In this document: positions 1 through 7,223 of the stretch, piece by piece | Layout: each line of letters opens with the position of its first letter | Numbering within the stretch: the first letter of the stretch is position 1 | Assembly (NCBI RefSeq): GCF_001279725.1 | Contig: NZ_LGDE01000271.1 | Coordinates: forward strand, 1 to 64,000 | DNA: 64,000 bases | From: Streptomyces sp. WM4235 | GTDB lineage: Bacteria; Actinomycetota; Actinomycetes; Streptomycetales; Streptomycetaceae | Direction: 5' to 3' | Made by a program: the position numbers and the translations under genes | Notes under the pieces: generated by a model | Databases searched by the model: none | The model's input: only the letters and a program-made list of their open reading frames with translations | Told to the model about the DNA's origin: nothing

Positions 1-170
1 TCCGCCAGAGTCCAGCCGTTCTTCCGCTCCAACGGCGCGATCAGACCCCGCATATACGCAAGCGCCCGACCCCGCGGCTCCGACCTCACGAAACGCGATC
101 CGACCCGGGCATGCAGCCCGCCCAGCACCCCGTCCCACTCCTCAACCAACCCCACCCCGAGCTCAGTCAC
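1..170 (-). CDS. IS701-family-like transposase, N-terminal part (runs off left edge)
   Basis: Read leftwards from a GTG at 168-170, the frame stays open to the window edge and gives about 56 residues. They contain the run HARVGSRFVRSEPRGRALAY followed by RGLIAPLERKNGWTLA. This Arg-rich block with the PLERKNGWTLAE-type ending is the recognisable N terminus of IS701-like DDE transposases common in Streptomyces. The DDE catalytic core would lie outside the window, so intactness cannot be judged. A start a few codons upstream (TTG near 182) is possible. The element end should lie between here and the XRE gene stop at 207, but I could not define a terminal inverted repeat. Confidence 0.7.
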   Translation of the reverse strand, partial: MTELGVGLVEEWDGVLGGLHARVGSRFVRSEPRGRALAYMRGLIAPLERKNGWTLA

Positions 171-206
171 ACACCAACTCAACCACACACAAGTGTGATT
201 GCAGTA

Positions 207-845
207 CTAGCTGTCCAGTCGCATCCACTTCACGAGGGCCTTGGTCAACTGCCGTGTGATGTGGCCTTGTTTGGCCTGACGCTCCCCGACGGGAAGCTCA
301 CCGAGGGCCGCCACCCGACGATCGCGTTCCTCGGTCAAGCTGCCAGCCCACATCTGCCCGGCGGCTTTGACGACCTCTAGGACGTCAACGCCGTACCGCT
401 CCGCAAAGGCAAGGTCGGCCTCGATCAGGATGTCTCGCCCCCCGCGGCGCACCTCGTCGAGGGCAGCCCGGACGCCGTCGTCACCCATCACTGTGAAGCT
501 CGCGTCCTCGGCAGACAGCCAAGCCCTCAGCTCGGCGCGCGTGGCCTGCGCCCACGCTTCCGGGAACTCCGATCGCGGGGTGATCATCACGTTGCCCTCG
601 CCGGCGAAGAAGTCGTGTAGCCGGACATCGAGAGCCTGCGCGAGGATCACGAGACTCCCGAGATCCACTGTCTCGCGTCGCGCACTCTCCAGGTCGGAGA
701 TTTGGGTGCGCTTCCACTTCAGGCCGGTTAGAGCCAGTTCAGCAGCCAGCGCTCCTTGCGTGACGCGGCGCTCCTGGCGCAGGGCTTTCAGGTTCTCCCC
801 CACGACCTTCCCCACCGTGGGAGGCGCTTCGGGCTCTTGTGTCAT
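207..845 (-). CDS. XRE-family helix-turn-helix regulator
   Basis: About 212 residues. An HTH_3-type domain occupies roughly residues 14-80 (GENLKALRQERRVTQ, QISDLESARRETVDLGSLVILAQAL), followed by a C-terminal region I do not recognise. A longer frame begins at 920, but the ATG at 845 is preceded by GGGAGG with 8-nt spacing, so that start is preferred. It is divergent from the excisionase-like gene at 1010, the usual place of an element repressor or immunity regulator. The shared 165-bp upstream region probably holds both promoters. Its target is inferred from position only. Confidence 0.8.
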   Translation of the reverse strand: MTQEPEAPPTVGKVVGENLKALRQERRVTQGALAAELALTGLKWKRTQISDLESARRETVDLGSLVILAQALDVRLHDFFAGEGNVMITPRSEFPEAWAQATRAELRAWLSAEDASFTVMGDDGVRAALDEVRRGGRDILIEADLAFAERYGVDVLEVVKAAGQMWAGSLTEERDRRVAALGELPVGERQAKQGHITRQLTKALVKWMRLDS

Positions 846-1009
846 AGCCCGAGCCTCCCACATCGCGTGCGTAATGACAACGCGCGAATCTGCTTTCTCG
901 TCCGTGGGTTGACTCGGCATTCCATCTCGTGCACTCTGCTCCTAGGTCGTCTGCGTGATGAGGCGGACACCGAAGATGCAGGATGATCACGCAATCGAGA
1001 GGGTTCCTG

Positions 1010-1207
1010 ATGACGCCCCCGACGCTCGACGAGCTGCGCACGTGGCCCGCCACGGTCGATGTGAACCGTGCCGCAATGGCCCTCGGCATCTCGCGGAGTC
1101 AGCTGTATGCCCTGATCAAGAGGAACGAGGCGCCCGTCCGGGTCCTCGACTTCGGCTCGAAGCGCGTTGTGACCAGCAGTCTCGTGAAGCTGCTCGAAGC
1201 CGCATGA
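1010..1207 (+). CDS. Excisionase-like small helix-turn-helix protein
   Basis: 65 residues. The middle (DVNRAAMALGISRSQLYALI) is a winged-helix/MerR-like HTH_17 motif as found in excisionases and small DNA-binding proteins of actinobacterial elements. An upstream in-frame ATG exists at 983, but the ATG at 1010 has GAGAGG 7 nt ahead and fits the domain. It lies next to a divergent XRE regulator and ahead of the replication-type genes, the usual Xis position. No integrase is seen beside it, so the name rests on fold and position. Confidence 0.75.
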   Translation: MTPPTLDELRTWPATVDVNRAAMALGISRSQLYALIKRNEAPVRVLDFGSKRVVTSSLVKLLEAA

Positions 1208-1211
1208 AAGC

Positions 1212-1250
1212 GGCCCCCAGCAGGTGCGCTAACACCTGTCGCCGGGGGCC
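1212..1250 (+). terminator. Hairpin terminator after the excisionase-like gene
   Basis: GGCCCCC at 1212-1218 pairs with GGGGGCC at 1244-1250, and an inner CAGGTG/CACCTG pair (1221-1226 with 1233-1238) stacks inside. It begins 5 bases after the stop at 1207. Like many Streptomyces terminators it has no clear T-run. Confidence 0.65.
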
Positions 1251-1333
1251 CGAAGCACCGCCATCCGATCCGGAACAGCCGAACGGCCGCGCGGGATGCC
1301 AGTCCCTGATGCGCGGCCGTAAAGGAGCTTCAA

Positions 1334-1786
1334 GTGAAGACTAAGACCCTTCCCCGCTTCAACGCCAGTGCACTCGCCCTCCGCGATAACGCCCTCGACC
1401 CGTTCGACGCGGACCAGCGCACCCGGATCCCGGCCGCCGCCGGTGTCGCCGCAGTCACCCCGGCTGTTCTCCCGGTCGCGGAGCGGATCGCCGACCGCAT
1501 CACCACCGAGGTTCCGACGCTCGCCGCGAAGATCAGCCGCGACCACATCGCGAACCTGATGGACGAGACCATCCGCGAGGCCTGCCGGCCGGCCCACCTT
1601 CCGCCCCTCCGGCCCGGCGCGGTCCGCGTCCTCGTGCAGATCGCCGAAGCCAAGCGGGATCAGCCGGCCGAGATGGTCGAGTTCCTCGACTACATCGCGG
1701 CCTTGATCTGGCGGGCCGGCGACGCCACGGGAATCCTCGACGAGGTCGCCGACCTCATCGACTCCGAGCGCGCGGCCACCCGGTGA
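1334..1786 (+). CDS. Hypothetical element protein
   Basis: 150 residues from a GTG at 1334 with AAAGGAG 6 nt upstream. No domain recognised. The N-terminal half is Ala/Pro-rich. The rest is predicted mainly helical and acidic, with no membrane segment and no cysteine pattern. It overlaps the next gene by the GTGA-type coupling at 1783-1786, so it heads the operon leading to the helicase-like ATPase. A role in replication or copy control is inferred from position only. Confidence 0.7.
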   Translation: MKTKTLPRFNASALALRDNALDPFDADQRTRIPAAAGVAAVTPAVLPVAERIADRITTEVPTLAAKISRDHIANLMDETIREACRPAHLPPLRPGAVRVLVQIAEAKRDQPAEMVEFLDYIAALIWRAGDATGILDEVADLIDSERAATR

Positions 1787-2265
1787 CCAGCAGCACCGAG
1801 GACCGTCCCCGCCCGGCCATGACGGCCGGGCGGGGGCACCTCCGCTCCGTCCCCCCGCACGTCACCCCCGGGCAGGTCACCGGCCTCCGCGCAGAGGCGC
1901 AGATCGCCGCGCTCGGCGTCGCGCAGTGGCCCCTGTACGGCTCGATCGGCTGGCTGCAACTCGACCCCACGGACCCGCGTTGCTACGCGGCCACCCTCGA
2001 AGCAGCCGAACGGTACCGGCGCATGATGGCCGATCCCGACCTGCCGGACGCCGAATGGGTCGCCGCGGTGTACGGCGACGCGCGCGAACTCGCCGCCCGG
2101 AAGCTGGCCGCGACCCGCCGGATCCGGAGCGTGCGAGAGATCCGCGACGCGAGAGCCCAACCCCGCCTCGCCCACCCGCTCAAGGCCACCCCCGGGTGGC
2201 CCCCGATCGCGGTCCCGGGCCAGCCCGGCCGCTACCTGGTTCACGGTCAGGAGACCGCCGAGTGA
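1783..2265 (+). CDS. Hypothetical phage/element protein, weakly DUF2742-like
   Basis: 160 residues, GTG start coupled to the preceding stop. The central stretch QWPLYGSIGWLQLDPTDPR followed by AATLEAAERYR resembles the WPxxGSxxWxxL-DDPxxxAA pattern I associate with actinophage DUF2742 proteins. This is a memory-based likeness, not a search result. It overlaps the next CDS by 4 nt (start GTG at 2262). Its constant position just ahead of a RepA-like ATPase suggests a replication-module accessory. Confidence 0.65.
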   Translation: MTSSTEDRPRPAMTAGRGHLRSVPPHVTPGQVTGLRAEAQIAALGVAQWPLYGSIGWLQLDPTDPRCYAATLEAAERYRRMMADPDLPDAEWVAAVYGDARELAARKLAATRRIRSVREIRDARAQPRLAHPLKATPGWPPIAVPGQPGRYLVHGQETAE

Positions 2266-3650
2266 CCACCACGCACGACCCCGTAGGCCTGCCGCCGGAA
2301 TCCATCCTCGCGGCAGGCCTGCGGGGCGTTCCCGCACAGACTCCGGACGCGCCCCCGATCTGGCTCCCCGACGACACCGCCACCACGGCGCCGCCCGGGA
2401 AGCTGTGGGTACCCGAGCCCCGGGGCGGCCCGACGTCCGAGGAGCACTTCGAGCAGCGCGTGGCCGCCATGGCGGGCGAACTCCTCGACACCGACGGCCT
2501 CGACAAGATCAAGCCGCTGGAACCCCTCCTCGGCGATCTGCTGCACTGCAACACTCTCGCCCGCGCGATCGGCCCCTCCGGCACCTTCAAGTCCTTCGTA
2601 CTGCTCGACATGTGCGGGCACATCGGGACCGGAATCCCGTGGCACGGCCACTACGTCCGGCAAGGCCTCGTCGTCTACCTCGTCGCCGAGGGTGCGGAGG
2701 GCATCCGCAAGCGCGTCCGTGCGTGGGAGCAGCACCGCGGCGTCCGCATGGACAACGTCAGGTTCCTGCCCCGCCCCGTCCAGGCCATGGACCCGGAATG
2801 GGAAGTCCTCACCGAGGTCATGCGCCGGCTGGAACCCGTGATGATCGTGGTGGACACGCAGGCCCGAGTCACGGTCGGCATCGAAGAGAACTCCAACACC
2901 GAGATGGGCCGCGTCGTCGCCCGCCTCGACCGGCTCCGCGAGGTCACTGGCGCCTGCGTCACCCTCGTCCACCACACCGGCCACATCGGCGAGCACGGCC
3001 GCGGCGCGTCGGCGGTCAAGGGCGCTCTGCAATCCGAGCTGATGATCAGCCGCAAGGGCGACCGCCTCAGCAACCTCGTTCTCAGTATCAAGAGCGGCAA
3101 GCAGAAGGACGAGGAGGAGGGCGACGGGCACCTGTTCGGCGTGCAGAAGGTGTCCATCGACGGCGAGTTCAAGCCCGACGGCCGGCCCGTCACGTCGCTC
3201 GTGCTGGTCTCCCTCGACGCCGTCCCGGACCGGGAACCGCTCGAAAACTCGGTCGAGTGGATTGTGGCCCGCCTCGACGCTGCGAACGTGCCCAGCGACT
3301 ACGGGCGCCGCCGACTCCGCACCGAACTCCAGAAGCTCGGCATCCCCGCCCGCGACGAGAAGCTCCAAGAGGTGGCGAACCTCCGCAAGGACCGGCGCCC
3401 GGACCGGTTCCCGGGCCAAGCACCCCTAGCGGTTCCCGGCACCGGAACCGATGCAGCAGAAAGCGCAGGTCAGACCGGTTCCGCACCGGTCCGGAGCATG
3501 CAAGAACCACCCCCATGCACGTCGGTGGTTCCCTCTCTCTTTCTAGAGAGGGAACCGGCGGCGGCGGAACCGCCGATCTGCTCCGTCTGCGGCGGCGAAC
3601 TCGACGTCGAATGGGCCCAACAGGGCAACGACCACCACGTCATGTGCTGA
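2262..3650 (+). CDS. RepA/RecA-like hexameric helicase ATPase of the element replication module
   Basis: 462 residues from the GTG at 2262; the frame is open further upstream but this start overlaps the previous stop by 4 nt. The Walker A is GPSGTFKS in ARAIGPSGTFKSFVLLD. The Walker B-like strand is PVMIVVDTQARV, followed by VTLVHHTGH, the typical AAA_25/RepA helicase order. The last 120 residues form a Pro/Thr-rich linker ending in a zinc-ribbon-like ICSVCGGELD...C. It probably unwinds element DNA at its origin. The DNA of the linker is dense in GGTTCC inverted repeats, annotated separately. No primase-polymerase domain is visible. Confidence 0.85.
   Translation: MTTTHDPVGLPPESILAAGLRGVPAQTPDAPPIWLPDDTATTAPPGKLWVPEPRGGPTSEEHFEQRVAAMAGELLDTDGLDKIKPLEPLLGDLLHCNTLARAIGPSGTFKSFVLLDMCGHIGTGIPWHGHYVRQGLVVYLVAEGAEGIRKRVRAWEQHRGVRMDNVRFLPRPVQAMDPEWEVLTEVMRRLEPVMIVVDTQARVTVGIEENSNTEMGRVVARLDRLREVTGACVTLVHHTGHIGEHGRGASAVKGALQSELMISRKGDRLSNLVLSIKSGKQKDEEEGDGHLFGVQKVSIDGEFKPDGRPVTSLVLVSLDAVPDREPLENSVEWIVARLDAANVPSDYGRRRLRTELQKLGIPARDEKLQEVANLRKDRRPDRFPGQAPLAVPGTGTDAAESAGQTGSAPVRSMQEPPPCTSVVPSLFLEREPAAAEPPICSVCGGELDVEWAQQGNDHHVMC
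3403..3556. repeat. Cluster of GGTTCC/GGAACC inverted repeats inside the ATPase gene
   Basis: Four related elements lie in about 154 bp: ACCGGTTCCCGG at 3403-3414, CGGTTCC/GGAACCG arms at 3430-3436 and 3444-3450, ACCGGTTCCG at 3474-3483, and a perfect 12-bp inverted repeat GGTTCCCTCTCT (3527-3538) with AGAGAGGGAACC (3545-3556). They fall in the low-complexity linker of the encoded protein, where amino-acid constraint is weak. Such arrays within rep genes can be iterons or a replication origin. That role is inferred. Confidence 0.6.
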
Positions 3651-3663
3651 AGGAGACACCCCC

Positions 3664-3882
3664 ATGAAGCCCCACCACACCACCTACGCCGCCGGCCCCA
3701 CCGAACTGATCGCCCGCATCGCCGCCAACTACCAGTGCGGGCACTGCAACAGCGAGACCGAAGCCCGCACCGACCAACACGGCACCATCCACCTCGTCAC
3801 CCACCACGACGACGGATGCCCCGTCCTCGAAGGCACCCTCAGCGCCATCCCCGACACCCTCCGAGCCGCCAACACCCCCTGA
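3664..3882 (+). CDS. Small zinc-knuckle-like hypothetical protein
   Basis: 72 residues, ATG with AAGGAGA about 9 nt upstream, 13 bases after the ATPase stop. CGHC at about residue 25 and a later HHDDGC could coordinate zinc. Similar short proteins often sit behind the replication ATPase in actinobacterial prophages and integrative elements. No specific function can be assigned. Confidence 0.65.
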   Translation: MKPHHTTYAAGPTELIARIAANYQCGHCNSETEARTDQHGTIHLVTHHDDGCPVLEGTLSAIPDTLRAANTP

Positions 3883-4002
3883 ACGTCCGGTCGCGGCGGC
3901 TCACGTCTCGCGCACGCGAGGCACGGCCGCCGCGCGTACCCGGTTCACACCCCCCTCGCGCGCACTCGCGCGCGAGCCCACCCCTGACCCTCGGAGGACC
4001 CT

Positions 4003-4305
4003 GTGAAGCTCGGCCTTGCTCAACTCCAGTGGAACACCCGCGTCACCGATCACGCCCGCTCCCTCGGATGGATGGCGTACACGCAGATCGGCCCGAACTC
4101 CCGCCCCGAGGACCCGTCGCTCATCCTCACGAGAGGCCCCCGCGTCGTCCTGGTGTACCTGCGCACGGGGCGCCGTCGCGCGGACCGTCAACCCCCCGTC
4201 GAGCGCTTCCCCGACGGCATGGTGACCGTGTGCTGGTACCCCGAAGACTGGCCGCAGGTGCTCGGGGTGCTGGCTGGCGGGCAGGCGTCCGGTGACATCG
4301 CCTGA
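4003..4305 (+). CDS. VRR-NUC-like protein with degenerate active site
   Basis: 100 residues, GTG start with GGAGG 5 nt upstream. The layout follows small VRR-NUC/PD-(D/E)xK proteins: LGWMAYTQIG, then a strand DPSLILTRGPRVVLVYLRTG, then VTVCWYPEDWPQVLGVL (normally xVxVWRPxDWPxI). In catalytic members the strands read FPDLVLV and xAELK. Here the PD aspartate is shifted or lost (PS), and the E and K of ELK are Y and R. I infer a nuclease fold without activity, perhaps kept for DNA binding or as an inhibitor, or recently decayed. The likeness is from motif memory, not a search. Confidence 0.55.
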   Translation: MKLGLAQLQWNTRVTDHARSLGWMAYTQIGPNSRPEDPSLILTRGPRVVLVYLRTGRRRADRQPPVERFPDGMVTVCWYPEDWPQVLGVLAGGQASGDIA

Positions 4306-4723
4306 CGGGCCGCGGGTGGCGCCGGATGGGTCGGTCATCGTGCCGGCCCGCCTCGCCTCGACGGTGTTCGCGGCCACCACGCTCTACCTCTCGTCCCGCA
4401 CACGCACGGACGGCGGTGCGTTGAGCCCCGAGGCCCGCGAACTCCTCCGGGCCCTGCACGCGGCGGCACAGGGTCCCGGTAGCGGATCCGACACCCCGCA
4501 GCTCAACTCCCGCACTGTGGAGCACGGGTCAGGTCCCGCGCTCGGTGTGGCCGAGGCGGCTGGCGTCCTGGGGTGCCACCCCTCGTACGTCCGCCGGCTC
4601 TGCCACACCGGAGCGCTCCCGGCCCAACGCAACCGGGGCGGCTGGGTGATCGAGGCCAACGCCCTCGACGACTACCGCCACGGGAGTACCGATGGGAAGC
4701 CAGGACCAGCACCGACGCCCTGA
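4292..4723 (+). CDS. Helix-turn-helix DNA-binding protein
   Basis: 143 residues, GTG start overlapping the previous gene by 14 nt. The C-terminal 55 residues (LGVAEAAGVLGCHPSYVRRL, then GALPAQRNRGGWVIEANALD) are an excisionase/MerR-type HTH_17 with the usual wing. The N-terminal 80 residues contain an ARLASTVFAATTLYLSSRTR helix and no known domain. It also overlaps the following gene by 32 nt. A second small regulator inside the element operon, perhaps controlling maintenance genes. Confidence 0.75.
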   Translation: MTSPDGPRVAPDGSVIVPARLASTVFAATTLYLSSRTRTDGGALSPEARELLRALHAAAQGPGSGSDTPQLNSRTVEHGSGPALGVAEAAGVLGCHPSYVRRLCHTGALPAQRNRGGWVIEANALDDYRHGSTDGKPGPAPTP

Positions 4724-4934
4724 ACTGGGGGGCGCCATCCGCGACCACTACGCGAGCAAGAAGGCCGCCGCGGACGCGAAGGCCGCACCCGAGCGCGAGC
4801 AGCAGGAAAAGCAGGCCAAGGCCGACGCCGCCCTGTACGGCACCCCCGCGTGGGACGCACTCAGCGACATCCGCAAGCGCCGCGCCGCCCAGTACGTCTC
4901 TCGCAAGGCCGAGAAGGAGGGCGACGCAGCATGA
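4692..4934 (+). CDS. Small charged helical hypothetical protein
   Basis: 80 residues. Residues 20-50 are almost entirely Lys/Glu/Ala (YASKKAAADAKAAPERE), predicted as a charged helix or coiled coil. Ends GCATGA, sharing 4 nt with the next start at 4931. No recognised domain. Its overlap with both neighbours suggests translational coupling in one operon. Confidence 0.6.
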   Translation: MGSQDQHRRPELGGAIRDHYASKKAAADAKAAPEREQQEKQAKADAALYGTPAWDALSDIRKRRAAQYVSRKAEKEGDAA

Positions 4935-5695
4935 CCCCCACCGAAGCACGCGAGACCCTCGACACCGCCCGCACCGAAGCCGCACAGGCGCACGAGACCA
5001 TCGAGGCCCTCGCCGAGCGCGTACGAGCCGGCGACGAGCACGTGACCGCCGAGCAGATCGCCGGGCAACGTCAGCTCGCCGAACTCGCCGAACTCCGGGT
5101 GGAGGCCGCCGAACGCAAGCTCGCCGCCGCGGTCGCCGCCGACCGGGACGCCCGCGCAAATGCCATCGGCGCCGCCGTCCGTGAACTCGTCAACGAGGAT
5201 GACACGCAGCCCCTGATCGAGGCCGTACAAGCCGCTGTGGCCGCGCTGGAACACCTCGTCAGGCTCGACGCCGCCCGCACCGCCCGCATCCACGCGGTGG
5301 CCCGTGACGTCGTAGCCATCAACGAGGAGCTGAAGCAGGTCGACCCGGCCGCCGGCTCCTGGCCCTCCGATGCGTACGACTTCCGAGGCCAGACGTTCCC
5401 GGCCTCCGTGACCGCCCTCCGCGAGGGCCGTACCGCCGCCGTGCCGCCCGGCCGCCTCGCCGCGGTCGCCCTCGCCCTCGCCCTCACCAGTGACCGGCAG
5501 ATGGAGGCCGACGCACGCGAGACCCTCAAGGCCACCACCGACGCCGTGGTCGTCCGTGTGACTGGGGAGGTCCCGGGCCTGGCCGCTGCACTGCGTGTGT
5601 CCCCGGAGGAGTGGCAGGCCGCTTCAGTGGAAACCCGCTACCGCCTCAGGCAGCAGGGCCGGAACCCCATCGAGCAGCAGGAGCGTGCAGCATGA
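4931..5695 (+). CDS. Coiled-coil hypothetical protein, first of two related genes
   Basis: 254 residues from ATG 4931, coupled to the preceding stop. The N-terminal 80 residues are helical: TIEALAERVRAGDEHVTAEQ followed by an Ala/Glu/Arg-rich stretch. This segment is clearly related to the same region of the next protein (IEALADAETAQAARDLEAIE, ERVINGDESVTPEQVEQVRG), indicating duplication. The C-terminal half (PPGRLAAVALALALTSDRQM) has no known domain and no signal peptide. It overlaps the next start by 4 nt. Function unknown; the predicted coiled coil suggests oligomerisation. Confidence 0.65.
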   Translation: MTPTEARETLDTARTEAAQAHETIEALAERVRAGDEHVTAEQIAGQRQLAELAELRVEAAERKLAAAVAADRDARANAIGAAVRELVNEDDTQPLIEAVQAAVAALEHLVRLDAARTARIHAVARDVVAINEELKQVDPAAGSWPSDAYDFRGQTFPASVTALREGRTAAVPPGRLAAVALALALTSDRQMEADARETLKATTDAVVVRVTGEVPGLAAALRVSPEEWQAASVETRYRLRQQGRNPIEQQERAA

Positions 5696-6357
5696 CCACC
5701 TACTCGAAGTGGGGCGGCACCCGCGCCGCCCTCGCTCGCGCCGAGGACCGCCAGGCCGCCGAGACCATCCCGGCAGCCGGCCCCGCACCCGTCGCACCCG
5801 CGGCCGTCCCGGAGCTGGGAACGCCCGAGCACATCGAGGCCCTGGCCGACGCCGAGACCGCGCAGGCCGCCCGCGACCTCGAAGCGATCGAAGAGCGCGT
5901 CATCAACGGCGACGAGTCCGTGACCCCCGAGCAGGTCGAGCAGGTGCGAGGGCTGGCCCGCTTCGCCCACCTGCGCCGCGAGGCCGCCGCCCGCAAGGCG
6001 GAAGCGCAGCGGGAGCGGGAGGCGGAGGAGCGCCGTGTCGCCACCCTCGCCGAGGCACAGCGGCTCATGGACGCCGCGCCGAAGTCGGCGGTGTACGAGA
6101 AGCTGGCCGCCGCCCAGCAGGCCGTCAAAGAGCTACGTGAAGCGATCCACGCTTACAACCACGGGGCCCGTGCCGCGTTCGACACCCTCGCCGGTACCCC
6201 AGAGGTCGCGCCCGCGCCGTTCGACCCGTCGATCCCGAACCCGATCGGGTTCGGCTACGGCTATCCCATGGGGCAGCCGGCGCTGTGGCTGGACGGTGTC
6301 AACGTCCTGACCCTGGACGAGAACGGCATCGTCAAGCGCTCCCTCCACCAGGCCTGA
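5692..6357 (+). CDS. Coiled-coil hypothetical protein, second of two related genes
   Basis: 221 residues. Shares the N-terminal repeat module with the gene before it (GDESVTPEQVEQVRGLARFA), then a long Arg/Glu/Ala helix with QREREAEERR. The C-terminal tail is Gly/Pro-rich and aromatic (GFGYGYPMGQPALWLDGVNV) and ends NGIVKRSLHQA. It is the last gene of the forward unit; a strong hairpin follows at 6370. Function unknown. Confidence 0.65.
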   Translation: MTTYSKWGGTRAALARAEDRQAAETIPAAGPAPVAPAAVPELGTPEHIEALADAETAQAARDLEAIEERVINGDESVTPEQVEQVRGLARFAHLRREAAARKAEAQREREAEERRVATLAEAQRLMDAAPKSAVYEKLAAAQQAVKELREAIHAYNHGARAAFDTLAGTPEVAPAPFDPSIPNPIGFGYGYPMGQPALWLDGVNVLTLDENGIVKRSLHQA

Positions 6358-6369
6358 CGCTCGATCTAG

Positions 6370-6402
6370 GCGTCCGGTCCCTCAGGGTGAGGAGCCGGAC
6401 GC
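6370..6402 (+). terminator. Hairpin terminator closing the forward element operon
   Basis: GCGTCCGG (6370-6377) pairs perfectly with CCGGACGC (6395-6402). The loop contains a further TCCCTCA/TGAGGA pairing. It begins 13 bases after the stop at 6357 and precedes reverse-strand genes, so it may work in both directions. Confidence 0.7.
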
Positions 6403-6415
6403 GCTGTTCTCGGAG

Positions 6416-6586
6416 TCAGAACGGCTTGTCGCCGCTCCCGACGACCTTGATTCGGAAACTCCCTTGAGGGGAACCGAGCCAGTCGCCGACGGCCGGTCGG
6501 ACGAACTTGCCCTTTCGCTCATCCTGGAGCTTGAGTCGACCTTGGGAGAGGTTCATCAGTTCTGCCAGCTGCTGGTTGGCTGGCAC
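6416..6586 (-). CDS. Possible 56-residue small protein
   Basis: A GTG at 6586 opens a frame ending at 6416. Its composition is protein-like (VPANQQLAELMNLSQGRLKL, then VGDWLGSPQGSFRIKVVGSG) and unlike the Arg/Pro-rich shadow frames around it. No strong ribosome binding site precedes the GTG, and an in-frame stop lies 9 codons upstream at 6613-6611. It could be a genuine micro-gene or the remnant of a longer one. The predicted secondary structure is a helix followed by beta strands. Confidence 0.4.
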   Translation of the reverse strand: MPANQQLAELMNLSQGRLKLQDERKGKFVRPAVGDWLGSPQGSFRIKVVGSGDKPF

Positions 6587-6660
6587 GGAGAGAGGGATCG
6601 TTGTAGCTGCTCATGCCCGAGGTTAGCCAGACCTGTGGCGCGCGCAGTCGATCCCTGCGG

Positions 6661-7080
6661 CTATATCCAGACAGACCACACGCTGGCGGCCGTGCCCGCC
6701 GCCAGACCAAGCAGGGCGAGGACTATCGATGCGGTGTTGTCCGCCGCCTGGTCGAGGACGGCAAGCCGGGTTACCTGGTGCAGGTAGTTCACGTCGTTCC
6801 AGGTCGACGTGCATAGGAGAGTCTGCCGCCTCAGTTCTTCCTGCTCTTCGGACGGAACCTGGCTCCGCATGATGATGTTGAGACCCCGAAGGCGCCATTC
6901 CAGGTCCTTGCGCTCGCGTCGGAGATGGCGCACCCCGCGCGTGACGCCTGCGGCGGCAACGGCACCAGCAGCGATCGCCAACGTTGCGTTGCTGACCTTG
7001 AGGCCAGCCAGGACCCCGGCAACCACCGGGGCGAGGACGAGTGCCGCGGCCCCGGCCGCAATGACGGTTCTGTCGTTCAT
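6661..7080 (-). CDS. Small membrane protein, three predicted hydrophobic segments
   Basis: 139 residues. Two adjacent N-terminal hydrophobic stretches (AAGAAALVLAPVVAGVLAGL and ATLAIAAGAVAAAGV) are followed by a charged cytosolic-type helix (RHLRRERKDLEWRLRGL), a helical region and a C-terminal membrane segment (ASIVLALLGLAAGTAASVWS). No known domain. It is on the reverse strand between two forward operons, and the possible micro-gene at 6416 lies 75 bases downstream on the same strand. A role in element-linked superinfection exclusion would be speculation. Confidence 0.65.
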   Translation of the reverse strand: MNDRTVIAAGAAALVLAPVVAGVLAGLKVSNATLAIAAGAVAAAGVTRGVRHLRRERKDLEWRLRGLNIIMRSQVPSEEQEELRRQTLLCTSTWNDVNYLHQVTRLAVLDQAADNTASIVLALLGLAAGTAASVWSVWI

Positions 7081-7223
7081 TCAGGGAACCTACTGCGGCC
7101 GCACCACAGCGGCATAGGGGCTGCACCGGTCCTGCGAGCAATGGGGCGGGCGCTCTGTTGCTGGCCGGCCGTCCGCCGCTACGGTGCCCACGGAATCGTC
7201 ACCTCGCACCAGGGAGATGCCCC

